This document shows positions 1 through 6,321 of a stretch of DNA of 16,113 bases, in pieces; the stretch's first letter is position 1; each line of letters begins with the position of its first letter. The notes under the pieces are model-generated. The model did not search any database and was not told the origin of the DNA. It saw only the letters and a list, made by a program, of their open reading frames with translations. The stretch comes from JBOGED01 sp050743625 (lineage in GTDB: Bacteria > Actinomycetota > Nitriliruptoria > Euzebyales > Egibacteraceae). A program made the translations under genes and the position numbers. The DNA lies in assembly GCA_050743625.1 (NCBI GenBank), contig JBOGED010000604.1, positions 1 through 16,113 of the forward strand. Reading direction: 5' to 3'.

Positions 1-516
1 TATAATCGTAGGCGTCGGCATTCGTTTTTGGGTTACGTTTCTCCTCTTGACTTTGAGATGGGTAATAGTATAATAGGGGAGGTAGCGGCCTAACCGGCAC
101 CTGTCTACCAAAACGGGGCAAGTCCCAGGCGGCTTTTTGATGGCGGGGTAGCGGGTTCGTGGCGGTCGGTGGGTGCCTTTGGGTCGTCCGGCTCCGGGGA
201 TGTCGGATTTTGGTGGTCTGGTTGGGGTGTCTAGGGTTGCGCTAAGTCGACGAAATCCTCTGCGGACGCGGGCGGGAGTGAGTTTGGCGGGGGTGCGGGG
301 GCGTTCCCAGGGCAGGCGGTAGTCGGCGACCAGGCCGCGCGCGAGGCGCAGTTGGGTGTAGGCGGCCACGACCAGCCAGGTCCAGCGGTCGGCTTGGGCG
401 GGGGTGCGCAGCGCGGGGGTGGTCCAGCCTAGGGTGTTTTTGGCGAACCGGTAGGTGTGTTCGATGTCGAACCGGCGCAGGTAGGCCCGCCAGCAGACGT
501 CCAGGTCGGGTGCCCG
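1..516 (-). pseudogene. C-terminal remnant of a large transposase (NF041680-like), runs off left edge
   Basis: A minus-strand frame stays open from about 577 to base 1. From about 516 down it reads DLDVCWRAYLRRFDIEHTYR, then a KNTLGW segment, QADRWTWLVVAAYTQLRLAR and LTPARVRRGFR. From memory these match the C-terminal part of the roughly 450-residue actinobacterial transposases called NF041680. The RRFDxEHT and DRWTWLV blocks are that family's hallmarks. The N-terminal two thirds are missing: at about 511-519 the frame passes without a stop into an IS3 integrase fragment. The usual C-terminus should lie near 120-130; the frame continues beyond it into AT-rich DNA to the window edge. It is a broken remnant, not a working transposase. 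The family name is recalled rather than searched, but the transposase assignment is fairly safe. Confidence 0.7.
47..74 (+). promoter_or_regulatory. Strong sigma-A-like promoter, consensus -10
   Basis: TTGACT at 47-52 (5 of 6 to the -35 consensus), a 16-bp spacer, then a perfect TATAAT at 69-74. The surrounding 1-90 is much richer in A+T than the rest of the window. Transcription would run rightwards, antisense to the transposase remnant, with no good plus-strand gene downstream. It may be a leftover outward promoter of a mobile element or drive a small RNA. This is sequence match only. Confidence 0.45.
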
Positions 517-816
517 GGCCCGGACCACCTCGAGCTCGGCGCGCAGCACGGCCGGGTCGTCGATGGCGTCCAGGTGGGCCACTCGCCCTTGATGTGTCCG
601 AACAGCGTCTCGATCCACGCCTGGTCGGTCGAGGTGTGCGGCCGCCCGAAGTGCTGCGCGATCGCGCACATGACCATGAACTCCCGCGTCGACCCCGAGG
701 TCAGCTGCGCCCCCGTTGTCCGACACGGCGAGCAGGATCGGGCGGCGCTCGTCATCGGTCGTGGGGTCGATGAGCCCGTCGGCGCCGCGCTGCAGCGCGG
801 TGTCGAGCAGCGCCGG
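517..816 (-). pseudogene. IS3-family transposase integrase-core fragment, frameshifted
   Basis: Read on the minus strand with two frame corrections, this is a piece of an IS3-type DDE integrase core (rve). The first part, before a C-run at 710-714, reads LLDTALQRGADGLIDP then DDERRPILLAVSDNG, with the second catalytic Asp in SDNG. After a one-base insertion in that run the reading is AQLTSGSTREFMVMCAIAQH and then DQAWIETLFGHIKGEWP, with the catalytic Glu in WIETLFGHIK. A one-base loss near 574-579 moves the last piece (HLDAIDDPAVLRAELEVVRA) into the frame of the neighbouring transposase remnant. The usual IS3 ending after VVRA (NTVRLHAGIGYVTP-like) is absent, replaced by that other family. 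The 5' part with the first catalytic Asp is missing above about 816. It cannot encode an active enzyme. Confidence 0.8.
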
Positions 817-890
817 TGAGTGACTGACTGAATGTCTATCGTCCGCGGCTCATGGTCGACGGAACTCGTCCATCAGCACACCGTCGGGGA

Positions 891-1430
891 TCACCGGAGC
901 GACGCGTCCAACTGACGGATCAGTTCTCCGACCCGCCCACCGCCACGCGGGGCGACCGGGTAGCGCCTCAGGACGTCCACCACGACGGGATGCGCAAGGA
1001 TCCGCGACTGCGCGATGTAGTCGGCTCCGACGGCGGGATCGTCTCCGGCGGAGAGTTCGAGCGCTCGTGCGGCATGAGCGGCCGATCCGAGGATGTGCTT
1101 GACCTGAGTAGCTTTCGCCAGGGGGTGGAGGAACGCCGCACCGACCGCGAGGCCGGCCGCGCGCGCAGCGTCGCTCGCCGCAGCCTGTCCTGCATCGCGG
1201 GTCTCCTGAGCCGCCCGGTGTGCCGCCCACGCGCTGTCACGTAGCGCCTTGGTCCGCTCGCCTCCATCCGCGAACGCCTGCGCAGCGTCGATCGCGGCTC
1301 GTGGGCGCCGATCGTCAGGGCGTTCACGTTCGAAGATCACCAATGCAGGCCGCGCACACGCCACCGCGTAGCCGGCGACCTCCCGGAGTTCGGACCGGCT
1401 GAGTTCGATCGTCGTGGAGTCATCCGCCAT
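891..1430 (-). CDS. Imm5-like putative immunity protein
   Basis: A 179-residue protein starting MADDSTTIELSRSELREVAG. The ATG at 1428-1430 was chosen because AAGGA lies seven bases upstream; an earlier in-frame start (1511) would add 27 residues unlike the family. The protein is Ala-rich and helical, with ACARPALVIFERERPDDRRP near the start, RAAIDAAQAFADG, repeated AAHAARA blocks, and a C-terminus VDVLRRYPVAPRGGG. These match, from memory, actinobacterial proteins called putative immunity protein (Imm5-like), predicted to neutralise polymorphic toxins. There is no signal peptide or membrane segment, so it should be cytoplasmic. No toxin gene lies nearby; the neighbours are broken integrases and IS remnants. 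Unlike them it has no frameshift and looks functional. The family is known mainly by prediction, so the exact role is uncertain. Confidence 0.7.
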   Translation of the reverse strand: MADDSTTIELSRSELREVAGYAVACARPALVIFERERPDDRRPRAAIDAAQAFADGGERTKALRDSAWAAHRAAQETRDAGQAAASDAARAAGLAVGAAFLHPLAKATQVKHILGSAAHAARALELSAGDDPAVGADYIAQSRILAHPVVVDVLRRYPVAPRGGGRVGELIRQLDASLR

Positions 1431-1446
1431 GGCGTTATCCTTCCGC

Positions 1447-1459
1447 ACAGGGGCCCTGT
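1447..1459. promoter_or_regulatory. 13-bp palindrome upstream of the immunity gene
   Basis: ACAGGGGCCCTGT: perfect 6-bp arms about a central G, 16 bases upstream of the immunity gene's ATG and just before its ribosome site. It could be an operator or an mRNA hairpin. There is no supporting evidence beyond symmetry and position. Confidence 0.25.
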
Positions 1460-1532
1460 CAGGGAACCACGAGTGCATCCCTGTGCCGGAAGCGGACCAT
1501 GTCCGGCCCACCGATCGTCGGGCGCGCTCACA

Positions 1533-1657
1533 TCACGGATCTTGGACAGGAAAGATCTCGTCCATTTGCGATGGCGCCGTGCTCCAGCACCGGCCGGAGT
1601 TGCTGCCGGTAGACGGCTTCCGTGACGGCGGTGCCGCGGTGCCGACCAGGCGTGAAA
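1533..1657 (-). pseudogene. C-terminal end of a tyrosine recombinase (integrase), truncated by an IS
   Basis: Minus-strand reading from the IS5 boundary outward gives RLVG, then GHRGTAVTEAVYRQQLRPVL and EHGAIA, then MDEIFPVQDP and a stop at 1533-1535. This is the end of an actinobacterial plasmid/ICE tyrosine integrase: the VGH block precedes the catalytic Tyr in VYRQQLRP, and MDxIF ends the family. At least two single-base changes are needed to join the pieces (a lost base after VG, an extra A before MDE), so it is degraded as well as truncated. Everything before the last ~40 codons is gone; the IS terminal repeat starts exactly where the homology stops. It was probably the integrase of an integrated element to which the adjoining immunity gene may have belonged. 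Confidence 0.6.
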
Positions 1658-1671
1658 TGAGCCCTTCCAAC
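1658..1671 (+). repeat. IS5 left terminal inverted repeat
   Basis: TGAGCCCTTCCAAC, the outer end 3' of the transposase reading frame. It pairs with 2582-2596 and lacks one T of the right-hand copy. Confidence 0.65.
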
Positions 1672-1677
1672 TTGATC

Positions 1678-2472
1678 TCAGCCGGTCTGGATCAGCACGA
1701 GGACGGCCTTGACCAGTGCGGTTGCCCGGCCGGGGCAGCTGCGGATCTTCCGCAGGACCTGCCAGCTCTTGAGCTGGGCGTTCGCGCGCTCGCCTGGTCC
1801 GCGCTGGCGGGCGTGGGCGGCGTTGACCTGCTTTTGCGCCACCGACAGGGGCCGGTAGCGGCCGGCGTCGGCATCGAGACGACGCCGCCGTTGCGGAACC
1901 CGGATCGCCGCCCCGCCGCCCTGGTAAGCGGTATCGGCCACCGCCCGAACGCCGGCGCGGGCGAGGCCGTCGATGAGCCCGTGCTCGCGGGCGGCGCCAT
2001 GTCGTGCCGGGAGCCGGGCAGCGCGGGCGAAGCCCACACCAACCGCCCAACCGGATCCGCCAGGACTTGGACGTTCACGCCGTGCCGCTTGTGCTTTCCG
2101 GAGTAGAACGCCCGGTCACGACCGGATGCCAGGCCGATCCGGTCGATCGCCAGCAGGGTGCCGTCGAGGATCACGAACGCCTTGCGGCTGGCCAGATCGA
2201 GCGCCTCATCCAAACGATGGCGCGACGGCGGCGAGGACGTCGACGCCTTCATGGACGTAGCGGAGCACCGTCGTGGTGCCGACCCCGAACCCGCCGGCCA
2301 GCGCGGTGTAGGTCTCGCCCTTGTTCCGATGCGCGAGCACCAGCAGCGCCTGCTCTCCGGCAGCCAGACGACGCCACCGGCTCCCGAGAATCCTACGACG
2401 GTGACGCAGCGCATCAGCAAGGGTCTGTAGAGCGCGGTTGGACACCGGCATCGCGGACGGGTAGACAAGCAC
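1678..2472 (-). pseudogene. IS5-family DDE transposase, two frameshifts
   Basis: The gene starts at a GTG (2470-2472, VLVYPSAMPVSNRAL) with AGGAG about eight bases upstream. The first section contains RWRRLAAGEQALLVLAHRNK and TYTALAGGFGVGTTTVLRYV, the family's helix-turn-helix. An extra A in the AAA at about 2212-2214 breaks the frame after VLAAVAPS. The second section has KAFVILDGTLLAIDRI (first catalytic Asp in LDGT), FYSGKHKRHGVNVQVLADP and WASPALPGSRHDM. A one-base loss near 1995-2000 leads to the third section: HGLIDGLARAG, VADTAYQGGG (second Asp) and QKQVNAAHARQRGPGERANA (catalytic Glu), ending LVKAVLVLIQTG. With the two bases corrected the protein is full length, about 265 residues, so inactivation looks recent. 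Programmed frameshifting is known in some IS5 subgroups, but two opposite shifts argue for decay. Confidence 0.8.
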
Positions 2473-2574
2473 CCTGAAGCTCCTGGTAGAACGAGTTGAT
2501 CTAGTCAATCGCCCGTCTACCAGAGGCTTCGCCCGTCTCAGCGACGCCACACCGAAGCCCGACAGCCAGCGCTC

Positions 2575-2973
2575 TCAGCAGGTTGGAAAGGGCTCACTGA
2601 GTCGGCGGACCTTGGCGAGGGCTTCGAGGTGTTGCCGCAGCTGGTGGTTCTCCAGGCTGAGCCGCTGGATGTTCGCCAGCGCCAGGTCCAGGTGTTCGGC
2701 CAATTCGTGCTTGTCGCGCAGGAGCTCGTTGTTCTGGCGCTTGAGCTGCTCGAACCGGCTGACGTCGTCCGGTTCTGCGCTCGGTTCGGGCTGGGTGCGC
2801 TGGTGGTGCAGCTGGGCGGCGATGTCGGGGAAATGGCGCCGGAAGGTGGTGTTGGCCAGGCCGAGATGGCGAGCGAGAGCGAGGACGGTCGGGGGTTTCC
2901 CGGTGGCTTCACTGAGGTGCTTGATCGCGGTGTGGACGTTGTCGGTGCTGGGCAGGTCGGTTTGGCGGGTCAC
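2575..2973 (-). CDS. Helix-turn-helix/coiled-coil protein of a Tn554-type integrase module (TnpC/DUF6262-like), 3' end altered by IS
   Basis: A 132-residue protein from ATG 2971-2973. Residues about 10-50 form a helix-turn-helix (DNVHTAIKHLSEATGKPPTV followed by LARHLGLANTTFRRHFPDI). Residues about 70-122 form a charged coiled coil (FEQLKRQNNELLRDKHELAE, then LALANIQRLSLENHQLRQHL). This arrangement is that of the small DNA-binding protein encoded after the large tyrosine recombinases of Tn554-like elements, which helps the recombinase act on its site. It overlaps the end of the integrase remnant by about 65 bp, as expected for that pair. Its last residues, SEPFPTC, are encoded by the terminal repeat of the IS5 element, so the natural C-terminus (probably only a few residues) is lost. 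The protein might still fold, but its partner integrase is broken. The family assignment is from memory. Confidence 0.65.
   Translation of the reverse strand: MTRQTDLPSTDNVHTAIKHLSEATGKPPTVLALARHLGLANTTFRRHFPDIAAQLHHQRTQPEPSAEPDDVSRFEQLKRQNNELLRDKHELAEHLDLALANIQRLSLENHQLRQHLEALAKVRRLSEPFPTC
2582..2596 (-). repeat. IS5 right terminal inverted repeat
   Basis: GTTGGAAAGGGCTCA on the plus strand, the end 5' of the transposase. It also supplies the last codons (SEPFPTC and stop) of the helix-turn-helix gene into which the element is inserted. Confidence 0.65.
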
Positions 2974-3455
2974 GCGGGCTCCGGGTGTGGCGGTCGAGGA
3001 AGTGGCTGATCTGGCTGCGACGCGTACGCAGTCGGTGCTGAGGCAGGGGCGGCAGGCTTGGGCGGACGGCCAGCTCGTCGTCGATGTGATCGAGCTCGGC
3101 GCGCAGTGCGACCAGGTTGTCGACGGTGAGCGCGACGTTGGCGCAGTCCAGCGGGCGGCAGGTGCCGAACGTGGGGTGCAGGACGCCGCGGCTGTCGCGG
3201 TCTTGGTGGCAGAGCGCCTTGGCTGCGGTGAAGACGCAGGTGGCGAAGGTGCCGGGATAGATCGCTGGGTCGTCGCGGCATGAGCCGCTGCAGGCGCCGG
3301 GTGTCAGTGAGCACGTTTCCGGCGAAGCGGGCTTGGTTGGCGAAGTCCTCCAGGCGGCGCCGGGCCTCGGCGGCGCCTGGTCCAGCCAAGGTGGTGTGCG
3401 GTCGCGACTCGAGATGGCTGGCGGCGCCTCGGTCGAGCTGTCCAAGCCAAGGCAC
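2909..3455 (-). pseudogene. C-terminal remnant of a large Tn554-like tyrosine integrase, frameshifted
   Basis: The upstream piece (about 3445 down to 3282) reads ASHLESRPHTTLAGPGAAEA, RRRLEDFANQARFAGNVL and TDTRRLQRLM. A frameshift at about 3278-3283 then leads to RDDPAIYPGTFATCVF, KALCHQDRD, FGTCRPLDCANVALTVDNLV and IDDELAVRPSLPPL, ending at 2909. The Cys pattern (ATCVF, ALCHQ, GTCRPLDC) and the GTFATC block are those of the C-terminal, probably zinc-binding, tail of very large actinobacterial site-specific recombinases, which are followed by a small HTH/coiled-coil gene as here. The catalytic domain is absent. Upstream of about 3455 similarity stops and a plus-strand ORF begins. It is not functional. 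Confidence 0.6.
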
Positions 3456-3472
3456 GCCAGAGCGCCGGACCG

Positions 3473-3880
3473 TTGCCGGTCTGGTTGCGAGTCGATGCCC
3501 TTGACGGCTTCTTCCAGTTCACTGAGTGGGCCACGCTGGAATGGGCCGAGCGAGTGGACCGGGTTGCGACGAGGCTCCGCGAAGACCTCGCCGGCGCCGG
3601 ACATCTCGCCGGTGTCGTTCTCTCATCCGGCCTTGCAGTGGCGCTTGGCGCGACGGACCCGACAGCCCAGAACCAGACCACGCACTCGGCGAGTGGATGC
3701 GGACTACGACGCCTCGTCAGCGCACACACTGTCCGCGAGACGGTCGTCGTTGCCCTACGCGACGACGCGACCGAACAACAGGAGAGGTGGGCCGCGGCGT
3801 ACGCAACGGAGCCCGACTGGCTCCAGCAAGATCTTTCCGACCGAGATCTTCCACAGTTCGTGGAGCTCTTGGCTGACTGA
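3473..3880 (+). CDS. Hypothetical protein, possibly truncated
   Basis: A 135-codon ORF beginning at a TTG (3473). The stretch from about residue 22 looks like real protein: TEWATLEWAERVDRVATRLR, AGVVLSSGLAVALGA, RETVVVALRDDATEQQERWA, AAYATEPDWLQQDLSDRDLP, ending FVELLAD. It is acidic and helical at the C-terminus. There is no signal peptide and no motif I recognise. No ribosome site is evident before the TTG, and the N-terminus abuts a broken integrase on the other strand, so the true start may be lost or lie inside, for example GTG 3556. It is followed within 30 bp by a toxin pseudogene, but it does not resemble a YefM/Phd antitoxin. Codon choice is less GC-biased than in the pqq genes. I cannot name a function, and it may itself be a remnant. 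Confidence 0.4.
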   Translation: MPVWLRVDALDGFFQFTEWATLEWAERVDRVATRLREDLAGAGHLAGVVLSSGLAVALGATDPTAQNQTTHSASGCGLRRLVSAHTVRETVVVALRDDATEQQERWAAAYATEPDWLQQDLSDRDLPQFVELLAD

Positions 3881-3904
3881 GACCGCCCCGGCGCACCACC
3901 CTCT

Positions 3905-4140
3905 TGGGAGCCGACGCAGCCGCCTGGGCGGACTACTCCGGCTCGGGTCGGTGACCGCAAGACCCTCACCCGGGACAACGGCTCATCATTGAAGCTGCCC
4001 GCGACGCCGCTGTCGGCACCGGCAAGCCGGAGCGCCTCTCCGGCGACCTCACCGGCTTCTGGTCCCGCCGCATCGACCACGAACACCGCCTCGTACACCG
4101 TCAAAGACAACGGCCCTGACCATCGCCGGTCAAGCCAGCA
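3905..4140 (+). pseudogene. Txe/YoeB-family toxin remnant, several frameshifts
   Basis: Fragments in different frames line up with a Txe/YoeB mRNA interferase: WADY (about 3926-3937), DRKTLTR (3953-3973), then after a one-base loss near 3980 LIIEAARDAAVGTGKPERLS and GDLTGFWSRRIDHEHRLV (3982-4095), then after another shift YTVKDNG and LTIAG near 4096-4128. The KPERLSGDLTGFWSRRIDHEHRLVY-type block is diagnostic; its Glu, Arg and His are the RNase active-site positions in YoeB. At least three shifts are needed, and the final RYHY is not preserved, so the gene is dead. No YefM-type antitoxin gene remains upstream. It is probably debris from a plasmid or element maintenance module. Confidence 0.65.
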
Positions 4141-4573
4141 CCGACCCACCCGGAACCACGCCCACCCGAGACGACACTCGGGCCGTCGAGCTGGTCACAA
4201 CGCCGACCCCAATACACCAAGATCACCACACGCAAGCGCAGATCATCGGTCTGCGCGGATTCGGGTCAAGAGACCTGACCGTTCCCGCTCGGCCTCGGCA
4301 AGTATTCGTCGATCTCGTCCTGGTCCGGGGGGAGCTCAACGCGTCCAGTTGGGAGCACGGCCGGCGCCGGCCGCTACGACTGGGGTCACCCGGGGCCTGT
4401 TCGTCGGTGACGAGGGCGATGGCCGCCCCGCGCGATCGAGTACCCGATCTACCGGGTGGACTGACTGCTGTGGGCCGCGCGCCTGGCCCGCGGGTGCGCT
4501 GTCCGAGGCTGGCCAGGAAGCGGCATTTCGCACACGCAGCCCGGAGAGGGACGTGCGCAGCCCGACAACGGTA
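4141..4573. other. Gene-free stretch of mobile-element debris
   Basis: About 430 bp without a credible gene on either strand. Frames are open only by high GC. A short minus-strand reading (CAKCRFLASLGQRTRGPG near 4470-4530, and ELPPDQDEIDEYLPRPSG near 4270-4335) has protein-like patches in two different frames and may be the eroded end of another gene, but I cannot assign it. Confidence 0.4.
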
Positions 4574-4685
4574 CCTAGTGGAGCGTCGCCGAAGTTCTTT
4601 GTGCTGGATATCGGCGGTATACCGCCGATATCCAGCACAAATGGCGCCGCGGGCATTCAAACGATTTATGCGACGCCCCACTAGG
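4574..4685. repeat. 16-bp inverted repeat (4574-4589 / 4670-4685) enclosing a palindrome
   Basis: CCTAGTGGAGCGTCGC at 4574-4589 and GCGACGCCCCACTAGG at 4670-4685 are inverted copies with one mismatch. They enclose 80 bp that includes a perfect 44-bp palindrome. The 112-bp unit has the shape of a miniature inverted-repeat element or of two abutted element ends; no flanking duplication is evident. Confidence 0.5.
4598..4641. repeat. Perfect 44-bp palindrome, 22-bp arms with no loop
   Basis: The arms are 4598-4619 and 4620-4641, starting TTTGTGCTGG and ending CCAGCACAAA, with GGCGGTATACCGCC at the centre. There is no mismatch; symmetry ends at 4597/4642. This is far beyond chance. It could be two identical transposon ends joined head to head, a high-affinity operator for a dimeric protein, or a recombination site. 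It lies about 250 bp upstream of the regulator gene. No U-tract follows, so a classical terminator is less likely. Confidence 0.85.
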
Positions 4686-4722
4686 CCGAAGTTGCTGGAG
4701 CTCTGCTGCAACTTCGGTCTAG
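4681..4722. repeat. 15-bp inverted repeat upstream of the regulator gene
   Basis: CTAGGCCGAAGTTGC (4681-4695) and GCAACTTCGGTCTAG (4708-4722) are inverted copies with one mismatch that forms a G-U pair in RNA, separated by 12 bases. It overlaps the right arm of the preceding 16-bp repeat by five bases. It could be an operator, an RNA stem-loop or an element end. Confidence 0.6.
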
Positions 4723-4738
4723 GGTAGGGAGTGCCGGT

Positions 4739-4749
4739 CTGTGACACAG
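4739..4749. promoter_or_regulatory. CTGTGACACAG palindrome, possible operator
   Basis: A perfect 11-bp palindrome about 140 bp upstream of the regulator start. Its TGT-ACA outline resembles many activator sites. It is a candidate for autoregulation only by position. Confidence 0.25.
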
Positions 4750-4888
4750 CCTGGAGCGAGTGACGAAGCAGGAAGACGCGCGATGCAGTGCCCGGTCCGC
4801 TGTAGGCCCGGCCGCGACGAGCGGCGACCGGCGCGGACCGCGCGTACGCCGTCGGGCGTTGGAGATGGACCAAGGGCGGTTCTCCACC

Positions 4889-6283
4889 ATGAGGGATGTA
4901 CATCGGCTTGAGTCCATGTCGGCGAACCCGGGCAGCGGCACCGTGCTCGCGGCGTGGGAACGGTTCGTGCAGGGCGAGGATCAAGTCCCGGGTGTCCGGC
5001 CCCTGGTGGCGATCTCCTGGCATCGCTGCCGAGAGCAATACCGAGTCGACCCTCACCTCACAGAGGCTCCGGTAGCCGTCGCAGAGGTCAACCATACGCC
5101 CGAACACGATGTCGTATTCGCTGAGCTGGGTTTTCGTGCCGCGTCCGTGGCACATGAGGTGGGCAACCTCGGTGGCGTCGTCACCGTCACCGATGCCACT
5201 GGCCGGATCCTGGCCGAGTGGGGCGACCAAGCCACGCTCGCCAGAGCCATCGACTCCAATCTGGCGCCCTGGTTCTGCTGGTCCGAGTGCGCGGCCGGCA
5301 CCAACGGCATGGGCACGGCGCTCGAGGCGCACGGCCCGGTACTGATCAGGGGCGCGGAGCACTGGTGCCAGGCGTTCCACAACTGGGTCTGCGCGGGCGT
5401 CGCGGTGCGTGACGTGGTGACCAGGGAGCCGATCGCGGTCCTGAACATCTCCTGCTGGCGCAGCCAGCTCCCCACCGCCGCGGGAGGCTGGCTGGCGAAC
5501 GCGGTCACCAAGACCCAGTGCACGCTGAAGAGGCGCGCCCGGGACAGCGGCGCGGAGTTGGTCGCGGCCTACACCCAGGCCAGGGCCCGCTCGAGTGCGG
5601 CGCTCGCCGCGCTGGACACCGCGGGCAAGGTGGTGATCGCCGACGAGACGGCAAGCGTGCTCATGGGCGTCCCGGCCTCCACCCCGGCGGTCGACCCCAC
5701 GGTGCGATGGAAGCCCGGGCTGCCGGAATTGATCGGAGCCGCCCGGTATGCCAGTCGGCAGGCAGCCCGCAATCCTGACTGGGTCGGCTCGACGCAGATC
5801 TTCACCCACCTCGCCGACGAGCCGACCTCGATCAGCATCCGACCCGTCTTCCTGTCCGGAAACCTGATCGGGAACCTGGTCTCGTTCGGTGCCTCCGACG
5901 GGGCGCAGTTGCCCCAGGCGGAGGGGTCCGCGCACCCTCGAGCGCAGCCGCGCCGAGTGGTTGCGACGCGCGACAACCGGATGGTGCTGCTGCGGCTGCC
6001 GGAGGTTTCCTTCGCTGAATCGGAAGGAAACGACGTGTGGCTATCCACCGACCAGGGGCGATTGCGAGCCGCTTCTCAGGGCCTGGACAAGTTCGACGGT
6101 GAGCTGGCGGATGCCGGCTTCCTTCGGGTGCACCGCCGTTATGTGGTCAACCTCAGCCGCATCCGCGAGATCGAGCGCGGGGTCAAGGGCGAGCTGTCCC
6201 TGGTCATGGATGACCGGACGAACACGATGGTGCCGGTCTCCCGGCGGAACGCGCCGGCCGTGCGTCGCGCGCTGGGCATCTGA
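4889..6283 (+). CDS. GAF-LytTR transcriptional regulator (AcoR-like sensor part)
   Basis: 464 residues from ATG 4889, about nine bases after AAGGGCGG; GTG 4760, ATG 4865 and ATG 4916 are alternatives. The N-terminus (AAWERFVQGEDQ, VRPLVAISWHRCRE) and a GAF domain at about 97-220 (GVVTVTDATGRILAEWG, AAGTNGMGTALEAHGPVLIR, HWCQAFHNWVCAGVAVRD) are typical of AcoR-type sensors of acetoin or alcohol metabolism. A second, weaker PAS/GAF-like part lies at about 240-350. Instead of the AAA+/Fis output of AcoR, residues about 362-464 are a LytTR DNA-binding domain (FLRVHRRYVVNLSRI, MVPVSRRNAPAVRRAL). No receiver domain is present, so it should sense a small molecule directly. It lies 38 bp before katG on the same strand and is probably cotranscribed. 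Targets could be katG, the PQQ operon, or both (inference). Confidence 0.8.
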   Translation: MRDVHRLESMSANPGSGTVLAAWERFVQGEDQVPGVRPLVAISWHRCREQYRVDPHLTEAPVAVAEVNHTPEHDVVFAELGFRAASVAHEVGNLGGVVTVTDATGRILAEWGDQATLARAIDSNLAPWFCWSECAAGTNGMGTALEAHGPVLIRGAEHWCQAFHNWVCAGVAVRDVVTREPIAVLNISCWRSQLPTAAGGWLANAVTKTQCTLKRRARDSGAELVAAYTQARARSSAALAALDTAGKVVIADETASVLMGVPASTPAVDPTVRWKPGLPELIGAARYASRQAARNPDWVGSTQIFTHLADEPTSISIRPVFLSGNLIGNLVSFGASDGAQLPQAEGSAHPRAQPRRVVATRDNRMVLLRLPEVSFAESEGNDVWLSTDQGRLRAASQGLDKFDGELADAGFLRVHRRYVVNLSRIREIERGVKGELSLVMDDRTNTMVPVSRRNAPAVRRALGI

Positions 6284-6321
6284 GTTCCCCCAGCACAACC
6301 TCTGCTCCCGGAAGGATTCCC

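Larger units (their letters stand above)
1658..2596 (-). mobile_element. Degraded IS5-family insertion sequence, about 939 bp
   Basis: The element is bounded by inverted terminal repeats: TGAGCCCTTCCAAC at 1658-1671 and GTTGGAAAGGGCTCA at 2582-2596, complementary except for one missing T on the left. It contains one transposase gene on the minus strand with two frameshifts. Size and layout fit IS5-family elements of Streptomyces and relatives. The flanking bases (GAAA left, CTGA right) show no target duplication, and the genes on the two sides are remnants of different families, so a deletion has probably occurred next to the element. It cannot transpose alone. Confidence 0.7.

Noticed and set aside
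1608..2521. GGTAGACGG/CCGTCTACC inverted repeat considered as IS5 ends
   Set aside because: Only 9 bp and without extension; the TGAGCCC(T)TTCCAAC repeats at 1658 and 2596 are longer, lie at the homology boundaries, and explain the truncated flanking genes.
4223..5935. 570-codon minus-strand open frame opposite the regulator
   Set aside because: The right part is a shadow of the GAF domain. The left part (4223-4600) has short protein-like patches, but in different frames and without a family I can name.
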